Shown here: one piece after another, positions 57,822 to 64,000 of the stretch
Layout of the letters: every line of letters begins with the position of its first letter
Position numbering within the stretch: the stretch's first letter is position 1
Source: Ramlibacter sp.
GTDB taxonomy: Bacteria; Pseudomonadota; Gammaproteobacteria; Burkholderiales; Burkholderiaceae_C
DNA length: 64,000 bases
NCBI GenBank assembly: GCA_019635435.1
Contig: JAHBZM010000001.1
Coordinates: 3,410,001 to 3,474,000 of the forward strand
Direction of reading: 5' to 3'
Made by a program: the position numbers and the translations under genes
Notes under the pieces: generated by a model
The model's database searches: none
Seen by the model: the letters and a program-made list of their open reading frames with translations, nothing else
Told to the model about the DNA's origin: nothing

Positions 57822-58912
57822 GGCGGCGGTGCGGCGCCTGCGGCGCCCAGCAGCTCGCCCAGCCCCCTGATCAACGCGTCACACTGGGCCGGTGTGCCGA
57901 CGCTGATGCGCAGGTACTGTTCGATGCGCGGCAGCCGGAAATGCCGCACCAGCACCGCGCGGGCCCGCAGGCCGGCGGCCAGTTGCGCGGCGTCATGAGC
58001 GGGGTGGCGTGCAAAGACAAAATTGGCCTGGGAAGGCAGCACTTCAAAGCCAAGCGCCTGCAGCGAGCGGCGCAGCGACTCACGGCTGTCCATCACCGCC
58101 TGGCGGGTCTGCTCGAAATAGTCCCCGTCCTCATAGGCCGCCACCGCGCCGGCCTGCGCCAGCCGGTCCAGCGGGTAGGAGTTGAAGCTGTTCTTCACGC
58201 GCTCCAGGGCCTCGATCAGATGCCGCTGCCCAGCGGCAAATCCCACACGCAAGCCCGCGAGCGAACGGCTCTTGGACAGCGTCTGGACCACCAGCAGGTT
58301 GGCGTGGCGCGCGATCAGGCCCAGGGCACTCTGGGCGCCAAAGTCCACATAGGCCTCATCCACCAGCACCACCTGGTCGGGCTGGCTTCTCAGCAGACGC
58401 TCGATGTCTTCAAGGGGCAAGGCGCAGCCGGTGGGCGCGTTCGGGTTGGCGATGACCACGCCACCCGCCCCGGGGCGCCGCGCATAGTCCTCGACCCGGA
58501 TCTGCATGTCCGGGCCCAGCGGCACCGCCTCCAGCGCAATCCCGTACAGCGCGCCATACACCTGGTAGAAGCTGTAGGTCACATCGGGCAGCAGCACCGG
58601 CCGGTCCTGCTGGAAGAAGGCAAAGAACGCGTGCGCCAGGATTTCGTCCGACCCGTTGCCCACGAACACCTGGTCCGCGGCAAGGCCGTGGTGGGCCGCC
58701 AGGGTGTGCCGCAACTGGCCGGACTCCGGGTCAGGATACAGCTGCAGGCCCTGCCCCGCGGCCGCCCGGACAGCTTCCACCACCCGTGGTGACGGGGGAT
58801 AGGGGTTCTCGTTGGTATTGAGCTTCACCAGGCCCGCAATGCGGGGTTGCTCGCCGGGCACATAGGGCTGCAGCCCTTCGACCACCGGGCTCCAGTAGCT
58901 GTGCTGCGCCAT
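57815..58912 (-). CDS. hisC: Histidinol-phosphate aminotransferase
   Basis: A 365-residue class I/II aminotransferase. It shows LVKLNTNENPYPPSP, FVGNGSDEILAHAF, NPNAPTGCALP, VDEAYVDFG and the PLP-binding Lys in TLSKSRSLAGLRVG. It makes histidinol phosphate. ATG 58912 (MAQHSYWSPVVEGLQPYVPG) is preferred over the longer open frame. It follows the CobD/CbiB-like gene by only five bases on the same strand. The other his genes are elsewhere, so this is an isolated copy. Confidence 0.93.
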   Translation of the reverse strand: MAQHSYWSPVVEGLQPYVPGEQPRIAGLVKLNTNENPYPPSPRVVEAVRAAAGQGLQLYPDPESGQLRHTLAAHHGLAADQVFVGNGSDEILAHAFFAFFQQDRPVLLPDVTYSFYQVYGALYGIALEAVPLGPDMQIRVEDYARRPGAGGVVIANPNAPTGCALPLEDIERLLRSQPDQVVLVDEAYVDFGAQSALGLIARHANLLVVQTLSKSRSLAGLRVGFAAGQRHLIEALERVKNSFNSYPLDRLAQAGAVAAYEDGDYFEQTRQAVMDSRESLRRSLQALGFEVLPSQANFVFARHPAHDAAQLAAGLRARAVLVRHFRLPRIEQYLRISVGTPAQCDALIRGLGELLGAAGAAPPPQ

Positions 58913-58917
58913 GGCTT

Positions 58918-59913
58918 TCAGCCGAGCAGGCGCGCCATGGTGAGCAGGGCCAGCAGCACCATCCACAGCACCACCGAGCGCCAGACCAGTCCCACGATGC
59001 TGCGCAGGTGGCCGACCTCGGGCTCACGGCCCGGCGTGGCCTCGGCCGTGGCCGTCGGGTCCGGTGCACCCGGAGACTGAAAGCCCTGCGAGCTGTTGGG
59101 CGAAAAAACCGTCTTCAGTGCCTCGCCCCCCAGCCGCACGCCCACGGCGCCCGAGGTGGCCGCCAGGATCACGCCATCGTTGTCCTCGGGAAAGCGCTGC
59201 GCATGGTTGCGCCAGCAGTCAATGGCCTCCTCGAAGCTGCCCACCACCGCAAAGCCCAGGGCGGTGATGCGGGCCGGCAGCCAGTCAATCACGCCCCAGG
59301 CCCGTGCCGCCGCGCCCTGCAGCGCCGCGCTGGCCGGATGGTTCTGTGCCTTGCTGCGGTACTTCCAGTAGCGGGCCACGAATTCGCTCATGCGGTACAG
59401 CACAGCCCCGGCCGGACCGAGCCCCAGCGCGGCCAGCACGGCAAACCAGCCGAGCACGCCATAGACATGGCGGTGCGCGGCCAGCACCGAATACTCGATG
59501 ACATGGCGCACGATCTCGCTGCGGGGCAGTTCGCTGGCGTCCACCTGCTGCCAGTGCGCCAGCAGCTCGCGCGCGCGGGCCTCGTCACCGGCTTCAAGCG
59601 CATCACGGATGTCGGTGAAATGGTGGCTGAACTGGCGAAAGCCCAGCGTCACGTACAGGACGGCCACGTTCCAGAGCACCGCGAACGGCCAGCCCACGGC
59701 CCAGGTCAGCAACCAGTAAACACCGGTCGCCGCCAGCGCGGGGACGGCCACGGCCAGCACCCAGGCCACCCAGCCGTGGTGCGCCTTGCCCGCGTCAAAG
59801 TTGCGGCTGACCGAGCGGGCCCAGCCGCGCAGCGTCGCATGGATCGGGTTGTGGCGCGCCAGCGGGCGCACCTGTTCGAGCAGCAAGGCGAACAGGATGG
59901 CGAAAAAACTCAT
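58918..59913 (-). CDS. CobD/CbiB-family membrane protein
   Basis: A 331-residue membrane protein with several helices (VAWVLAVAVPALAATGVYWL; FAVLAALGLGPAGAVLYRM) and the CobD/CbiB-like segment RSEIVRHVIEYSVLAAHRHV. CbiB makes the aminopropanol link of cobalamin, but no other cobalamin gene is nearby; related genomes carry this lone homologue beside a hisC-like gene, as here. Its role may differ from cobalamin synthesis. ATG 59913 (MSFFAILFALLLEQVRPL). Confidence 0.83.
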   Translation of the reverse strand: MSFFAILFALLLEQVRPLARHNPIHATLRGWARSVSRNFDAGKAHHGWVAWVLAVAVPALAATGVYWLLTWAVGWPFAVLWNVAVLYVTLGFRQFSHHFTDIRDALEAGDEARARELLAHWQQVDASELPRSEIVRHVIEYSVLAAHRHVYGVLGWFAVLAALGLGPAGAVLYRMSEFVARYWKYRSKAQNHPASAALQGAAARAWGVIDWLPARITALGFAVVGSFEEAIDCWRNHAQRFPEDNDGVILAATSGAVGVRLGGEALKTVFSPNSSQGFQSPGAPDPTATAEATPGREPEVGHLRSIVGLVWRSVVLWMVLLALLTMARLLG

Positions 59914-59964
59914 GCCATCAATGATACGGGCGATGCCGGCCCTGTCCCCGCCGGGCCCTGCAAA

Positions 59965-60672
59965 TCAGGCGATCAGGAAGCGGTAGAAGTTGCGCAGCAT
60001 GCCGGCCGTGGCGCCCCAGATGAAGCGCTCGGTGGCGCCGTCCATGTAGGGCATGGAAAACCACTCGCGGCGCGTCCCGGCCCATTCCAGCGCATGGCGG
60101 TGGTGGTGCGCCGGGTTCATGAGGAAGTCCAGCGGCACCTCGAAGGCATCGGCCACCTCGAAGGCGTTGATTTCCAGCCGGTGCCCGGGCTGCACCAGGC
60201 CCACCACGGGCGTGATGATGAACTGGGTGCCCGTGGTGTAGGTGGGGAGGGTTCCGATGACTTCGATGGCGTCGTGGCGCAGCCCGATCTCTTCATCGGC
60301 CTCGCGCAGCGCGGTGTGGGCGGCGTCGGTGTCGGTCGGGTCGGCCTTGCCGCCCGGGAACGCCACCTGGCCCGAATGGGTGGACAGGTGGGTGGTGCGT
60401 TCGGTCAGCAGCACCGTGGGGCGTTCGCGCATGACGATGGGCACCAGCACCGAGGCCCGCGCCGGGAGCCGCTGCGCGAATTTGGGCTCGAGCCAGACCT
60501 CGGGCTCCCAGCGCGGCGGCTGGACGAAACGCAGGCGCAGCGCCGCGGGCGTGAGCGCCTGCGCTCCCACCGCCGGCAAATGCCCGTCAATGCCGATCAC
60601 CGGCACGGTACGCGGATCGAAATTCGGCAACTTGGACAGCGGCGTCTCGGCGGGAACCGGGTCAATGGGCAT
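59965..60672 (-). CDS. Nudix hydrolase, CoA pyrophosphatase type
   Basis: A 235-residue protein. The Nudix box is GGKADPTDTDAAHTALREAD followed by EEIGL, with the UPF0035-like segment just before it (HLSTHSGQVAFPGG), typical of CoA pyrophosphatases. It hydrolyses CoA or related diphosphates to remove damaged forms. It precedes the CobD/CbiB gene by 51 bases on the same strand. ATG 60672. Confidence 0.9.
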   Translation of the reverse strand: MPIDPVPAETPLSKLPNFDPRTVPVIGIDGHLPAVGAQALTPAALRLRFVQPPRWEPEVWLEPKFAQRLPARASVLVPIVMRERPTVLLTERTTHLSTHSGQVAFPGGKADPTDTDAAHTALREADEEIGLRHDAIEVIGTLPTYTTGTQFIITPVVGLVQPGHRLEINAFEVADAFEVPLDFLMNPAHHHRHALEWAGTRREWFSMPYMDGATERFIWGATAGMLRNFYRFLIA

Positions 60673-60691
60673 GGGCAGGCGCGTCAGAATG

Positions 60692-60721
60692 AAAAAACCG
60701 CCACGAGCACAGGGCTGGCGG
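60692..60721 (-). terminator. Rho-independent terminator of the rplS operon
   Basis: On the minus strand the stem CCGCCA / TGGCGG is followed by six T. It lies 23 bases after the rplS stop and ends the rpsP-rimM-trmD-rplS operon. Confidence 0.85.
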
Positions 60722-60744
60722 CGGCTTGTGGCAAGGCGGGTGGC

Positions 60745-61119
60745 TTACTTCGGCACCGACACCTTGCTGGGCAGCTTTTCCTTGATCCGGGCCGACTTGC
60801 CGCTGCGATCACGCAGGTAGTACAGCTTGGCGCGGCGCACATCGCCACGGCGCTTGACTTCAATGCCGGCGATCAGCGGGCTGTAGGTCTGGAAGGTGCG
60901 CTCCACGCCTTCGCCGCTGGAAATCTTGCGGACCGTGAAGCCGCTGTTCAGGCCGCGGTTGCGCTTGGCAATCACGACGCCTTCATAGGCCTGCAGGCGC
61001 TTGCGGTTGCCTTCAACCACCTTGACGCTGACGATCACGGTGTCGCCGGGGGCGAACGGAGGGATGGTTTTGCCGAGCTTGGCGATTTCTTCCTGCTCGA
61101 GGGTCTGGATCAGATTCAT
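60745..61119 (-). CDS. rplS: 50S ribosomal protein L19
   Basis: A 124-residue protein of normal length for L19. It has MNLIQTLEQEEIAKLGKTIP, then VVIAKRNRGLNSGFTVRKIS and GDVRRAKLYYLRDRSGKSAR. It sits at the 30S-50S interface. ATG 61119 is chosen over an upstream in-frame ATG (six residues longer) because it matches the family start. It is the last gene of the operon; the 111-bp gap from trmD may hold a second promoter or processing site. Confidence 0.97.
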   Translation of the reverse strand: MNLIQTLEQEEIAKLGKTIPPFAPGDTVIVSVKVVEGNRKRLQAYEGVVIAKRNRGLNSGFTVRKISSGEGVERTFQTYSPLIAGIEVKRRGDVRRAKLYYLRDRSGKSARIKEKLPSKVSVPK

Positions 61120-61230
61120 GGTTACCTCAATGATCATGCCCGCGCTACGCTAAGGGCCCTGGTCTTGCGCGTTGGCGCAAGGCGGCGGGCGGCCGGGCAG
61201 AGGATCGAAAAGCCTTTGATTATAAAGGAT

Positions 61231-61977
61231 TTATGCCAGCTTTGACAAGAAGGCTTCATCGGCCGGCGTCAGGCGCCCCGCGGCCCGGGCGGCAGCGATC
61301 AGGTCGGGCCGCTGGCGGGCCGAGATTTCGAGGCGCCGGTCGCGCCGCCAGCGCTCGATCTGCGCATGGTGGCCCGACAGCAGGGCCTCGGGGGCCCTGC
61401 TGCCCTGCCATTCCTCGGGCCGCGTGTAGTGGGGGCAATCCAGCAGGCCATCCAGCGCGGGGTTGAAGCTGTCGAGCTGGTGGCTGCCTTCGTCATTGAG
61501 CACGCCAGGCTGCAGCCGGGCCACCGCGTCCAGCAGCGCCATGGCCGCGATTTCGCCCCCCGACAGCACAAAATCCCCCAGGCTGAGCTGCACATCCACA
61601 TGGGTGTCAATGAAGCGCTGGTCAATGCCTTCGTAGCGGCCACAGATCAGGATCGCACCCTGGCTGTCCGACCAGTGCTGCACGCCCGCATGGTCCAGCC
61701 GCGGGCCCACAGGCGAAAACAGCAGCACGGGCGCCGGACCGGCGCGGTCCGCGCGGATGGCCTGCAGGCAACGCGCCAGAGGTTCCGCCATCATGACCAT
61801 GCCCGGGCCCCCGCCAAACGGCCGGTCGTCGACCCGGCGGTAGTTGCCCTCGGCGTGATCGCGGGGGTTCCACAGGCGCAGGTCCACCTGGCCCGACTCG
61901 TAGGCGCGGCGGGTCACCCCGCTGGCCACGAAGGGCGCGAACAGTTCAGGAAAAAGGGTGACGACATCGAAGCGCAT
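61231..61977 (-). CDS. trmD: tRNA (guanine37-N1)-methyltransferase
   Basis: A 248-residue SPOUT methyltransferase with MRFDVVTLFPELFAPFVASG, the knot region LLFSPVGPRL, LICGRYEGIDQRFIDTHVD and GDFVLSGGEIAAMALLDAVA. It methylates G37 next to the anticodon and prevents +1 frameshifting. It follows rimM by 14 bases. Confidence 0.97.
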   Translation of the reverse strand: MRFDVVTLFPELFAPFVASGVTRRAYESGQVDLRLWNPRDHAEGNYRRVDDRPFGGGPGMVMMAEPLARCLQAIRADRAGPAPVLLFSPVGPRLDHAGVQHWSDSQGAILICGRYEGIDQRFIDTHVDVQLSLGDFVLSGGEIAAMALLDAVARLQPGVLNDEGSHQLDSFNPALDGLLDCPHYTRPEEWQGSRAPEALLSGHHAQIERWRRDRRLEISARQRPDLIAAARAAGRLTPADEAFLSKLA

Positions 61978-61991
61978 GGCGCGTCCGCGGC

Positions 61992-62555
61992 TCAGTAGTC
62001 CGGCTGCCAGTCGACCGTGATGCGCCGCGCTGGCAGGTCCACGCCGTCCACAAAGGCGGCCACGAAGGGAATCATGCGCTCCAGCGTCTTGCCATCGGCC
62101 TCCTGCTCGAGCACCAGCACCGTCTGAGGGCCGGTGGACATCAGGTCCTTGACCACGCCAAGCGGCACACCCTCGCGGTTGACCACGTCCAGCCCGATCA
62201 GGTCCACCCAGTAGTACTCGTCGGGGCTGGCGGTGGGAAAGCTGGAGCGCGGCACAAAAATGCGCGCGCCCCTGAGCGCCTCGGCCGCCGTGCGGTCATC
62301 GACCTCGTGCGCGCTGGCCACCACGGTGTCGGAATGGTCCTTGGCCTCACGCACCCGCAACAGGGCCGTGCCGGTGAACGTCCTGGCGCCACGTTCAGAC
62401 GGCTGCAGGTACCAGCGGCGGGATGAAAAAAGCGCCTCGGGCGAGGCGCTGTGGGGCAGGACCTTGAACCAGCCCTTGATGCCCCAGGCATCCAGGATGC
62501 GCCCGACTTCGACAGCGTCCGCCGGCAGTTCGGCGGGCTCCAGCCCGGGCAACAT
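61992..62555 (-). CDS. rimM: 16S rRNA processing protein RimM
   Basis: A 187-residue protein with the N-terminal RimM domain (VEVGRILDAWGIKGWFKVLP) and the C-terminal PRC barrel (EYYWVDLIGLDVVNREGVPL ... RMIPFVAAFVDGVDL). It binds S19 during 30S head maturation. It lies six bases after rpsP. Confidence 0.96.
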   Translation of the reverse strand: MLPGLEPAELPADAVEVGRILDAWGIKGWFKVLPHSASPEALFSSRRWYLQPSERGARTFTGTALLRVREAKDHSDTVVASAHEVDDRTAAEALRGARIFVPRSSFPTASPDEYYWVDLIGLDVVNREGVPLGVVKDLMSTGPQTVLVLEQEADGKTLERMIPFVAAFVDGVDLPARRITVDWQPDY

Positions 62556-62561
62556 CGGGAA

Positions 62562-62813
62562 TCAGGCCGCCTTGGCGGCAGCCTGCTTGATCAGGCGCTC
62601 CACGGTGGGAGACGCCTGGGCGCCCACGCCGCGCCAGTAGGTCAGGCGGTCCTGGGCAATGCGGATGCCTTCCTCGTTTTCCTTGGCGCCGGGGTTGTAG
62701 AAACCGATGCGCTCGATGAAGCGGCCGTCACGGCGCACGCGCTTGTCAGCCACAACGATGTTGAAGAAAGGACGGGCCTTGGCACCGCCGCGGGAAAGTC
62801 GAATGACGACCAT
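62562..62813 (-). CDS. rpsP: 30S ribosomal protein S16
   Basis: An 83-residue protein: MVVIRLSRGGAKARPFFNIV, VADKRVRRDGRFIERIGFYN, IRIAQDRLTYWRGVGAQASP. First gene of the rpsP-rimM-trmD-rplS operon. ATG 62813 follows AAAGGAT. A promoter with a good -10 lies about 100 bases upstream. Confidence 0.97.
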   Translation of the reverse strand: MVVIRLSRGGAKARPFFNIVVADKRVRRDGRFIERIGFYNPGAKENEEGIRIAQDRLTYWRGVGAQASPTVERLIKQAAAKAA

Positions 62814-62914
62814 GATTTATCCTTTGGGTGGACTGGAATGTGACTTCCGGTAATCTCCCAGCGTTGAGACACGCGACATGGCCACCCGGCCAGCGACACG
62901 CTGAAAAGCTTTCC

Positions 62915-62943
62915 ATTATATCAACTTCGGGTTTTATGCCTAA
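62915..62943 (-). promoter_or_regulatory. rpsP operon promoter
   Basis: On the minus strand TATAAT (62920-62915) lies 17 bases downstream of TTAGGC (62943-62938). The leader to rpsP is about 95 bases. The -35 overlaps the first codons of the divergent acetyltransferase gene. Confidence 0.6.
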
Positions 62944-63463
62944 TATCCGCGCCAGCACCGATGCCGACCTGCCCGCCATCACCGCGATTTACGCCCACCA
63001 TGTGCTGCATGGCACGGGCACTTTCGAGACCACCCCGCCCACCGAAACCGAGATGACCGGCCGGCGCGCCGACGTGCTGGCCAAGGGGCTGCCCTGGCTC
63101 GTCATCGAGGACGCAGGCCAGGTGCTGGGCTTTGCCTATTGCCAGTGGTTCAAGCCCCGGCCCGCCTACCGTTTCTCGGCCGAGGACTCGATTTACCTGG
63201 CCCCGGACGCTGGCGGCCGGGGGCTGGGCCGCGCCCTGCTCGCCGCGCTGGTCGAGCAGGCCACCGCGGCCGGGGTGCGCAAGCTGATCGCCGTGATTGG
63301 CGACTCCGCCAACGCCGGCTCGGTGGGCGTTCACCGCGCGCTGGGCTTCAGCGAAGTGGGCGTGCTCAAGTCCTGCGGCTGGAAATTCGGCCGCTGGCTG
63401 GACGTGGTGCTGATGGACAAATTCATTGGCGCCGGCGACGCCACACCGGCGGAGCCCTCATGA
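62936..63463 (+). CDS. GNAT acetyltransferase, phosphinothricin-acetyltransferase-like
   Basis: A 175-residue acetyltransferase. It opens with PNIRASTDADLPAITAIYAH; the acetyl-CoA loop is LAPDAGGRGLGRALLAALVE and the end VGVHRALGFSEVGVLKSCGW then KFGRWLDVVLMDK. This matches the phosphinothricin/methionine-sulfoximine N-acetyltransferase group, which detoxifies amino-acid analogues. ATG 62936 is chosen over the longer open frame from 62828. The next gene overlaps its stop. Confidence 0.92.
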   Translation: MPNIRASTDADLPAITAIYAHHVLHGTGTFETTPPTETEMTGRRADVLAKGLPWLVIEDAGQVLGFAYCQWFKPRPAYRFSAEDSIYLAPDAGGRGLGRALLAALVEQATAAGVRKLIAVIGDSANAGSVGVHRALGFSEVGVLKSCGWKFGRWLDVVLMDKFIGAGDATPAEPS

Positions 63464-63906
63464 AAAACAAGACCCTCGCAGCCTGGCTGACCTTTGTGGG
63501 CGGCCCGATCGGGCTGCACCGCTTCTACCTGAAGGGTTGGGGCGACCTGCTGGGCTGGGCCCTGCCCATCCCGACGGCGCTGGGCATCTATGGCATGGAG
63601 CGGGTGCAGCAGTACGGGCTGGACGACCCCTGGAGCTGGGTGCTGATTCCGCTTTTGGGCTTCACCATCGCGGGCTGCGCGCTCAACGCCATCATCTATG
63701 GCCTGATGACGCCCGAGAAATGGAACGCCCGATTCAACCCGTCGGCCCCCGCCGACGCCGCGCCCGGCCACACCCACTGGCTGACCATCGGTGCCATCGT
63801 GCTGGCCCTGCTGGTGGGCACCACGGTGCTGATGGCCAGCATTGCCTTCAGCTTCCAGCGCTACTTTGAATACCAGGTCGACGAGGCCCGCAAGATCAGC
63901 CAGTGA
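63460..63906 (+). CDS. TM2-domain membrane protein
   Basis: A 148-residue protein. The N-terminal TM2 domain (TLAAWLTFVGGPIGLHRFYL) has two helices with the usual GxxGLHRFYL turn. A third hydrophobic helix (ADHR-free segment LTIGAIVLALLVGTTVLMAS) lies near the C-terminus. Function unknown. ATG 63460 overlaps the acetyltransferase stop in ATGA, so translation is coupled. Confidence 0.85.
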   Translation: MKNKTLAAWLTFVGGPIGLHRFYLKGWGDLLGWALPIPTALGIYGMERVQQYGLDDPWSWVLIPLLGFTIAGCALNAIIYGLMTPEKWNARFNPSAPADAAPGHTHWLTIGAIVLALLVGTTVLMASIAFSFQRYFEYQVDEARKISQ

Positions 63907-63912
63907 CCTCGG

Positions 63913-64000
63913 TCAGAAAATCTGCAGGCTGACCCAGTAGGAAATGGCCGCCACGAAGGCGGCGGCCGGGATCGTGAAGATCCAGGCCCAGACGATGTTG
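63913..64000 (-). CDS. pitA: Inorganic phosphate transporter, C-terminal end (partial)
   Basis: Only the last 28 residues are in the window: NIVWAWIFTIPAAAFVAAIS then YWVSLQIF and the stop. NxVWAWxxTIPA is the characteristic C-terminus of PiT-family phosphate/sulfate permeases, which import metal phosphate with protons. The rest of the gene lies to the right. Confidence 0.8.
   Translation of the reverse strand, partial: NIVWAWIFTIPAAAFVAAISYWVSLQIF

Overview
The window is GC-rich bacterial chromosome, densely packed with genes on both strands. Gene content and gene order (rpsP-rimM-trmD-rplS; polA-DUF2782-thrB; BPSS1780-like membrane protein; a TRAP binding protein related to TakP; a lone CobD/CbiB-like protein) and the interspersed repeats point to a betaproteobacterium of the order Burkholderiales, most likely family Comamonadaceae. 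This placement is by recognition, not by a database search. There is no phage, insertion sequence, CRISPR array or rRNA operon; two tRNA genes are present.

Layout. 1-7643: a molybdenum hydroxylase cluster on the minus strand (coxS-coxL-coxM, then a MoxR-type ATPase and a VWA protein of the CoxD/CoxE type), with a divergent AcoR-like regulator. CoxL carries the form II signature, so the substrate is not safely CO. A 700-bp block of nested inverted repeats splits the two accessory genes. 7786-12559: a conserved unknown, an AraC regulator, a two-gene unit of unknown function (a 604-aa hydrophobic protein and a 111-aa partner) and modE. 12606-16088: a trypsin-like protease, a probable histidine-kinase remnant, and modABC behind a ModE-type palindrome; molybdate uptake lies close to the molybdoenzyme it could supply. 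16094-22493: a SenA/EgtB-like protein, TRAP transporter dctQM and two tandem dctP paralogues. 22698-25724: dxs-ispA-xseB (isoprenoid precursors). 25981-32439: Rieske oxygenase, an orphan leuD-like gene, an EamA permease, sulfurtransferase, ZIP transporter, dienelactone hydrolase and tautomerase. 32782-45209: polA, thrB, small secreted and membrane proteins, an IclR regulator, uvrD and guaC. 45303-50160: an alpha/beta hydrolase, then a GntR-controlled operon of a PhyH-type dioxygenase and two dehydrogenases, substrate unknown. 50238-64000: tRNA-Ala(CGC), tRNA-Lys(CTT), a Bcr/CflA exporter, a DEAD-box helicase, orn, an M48 protease, a PCD-type dehydratase, rsgA, hisC, the rplS-trmD-rimM-rpsP operon, and the C-terminal end of a Pit phosphate transporter.

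The most unusual signal is a short interspersed element of about 52 bp present in seven copies. In every copy GTCCA is followed exactly 24 bases later by a GCT-containing half of a small hairpin. Each copy touches a coding sequence: one supplies the start codon of the ZIP transporter, one supplies the last residues and stop codon of a hydrolase, four are translated in frame, and one abuts a start codon. Two other repeat families are also translated in frame, one in the MoxR ATPase and one in UvrD. A second recurring theme is a -10 box ending about 7-8 bases before the ATG, which suggests leaderless transcripts.
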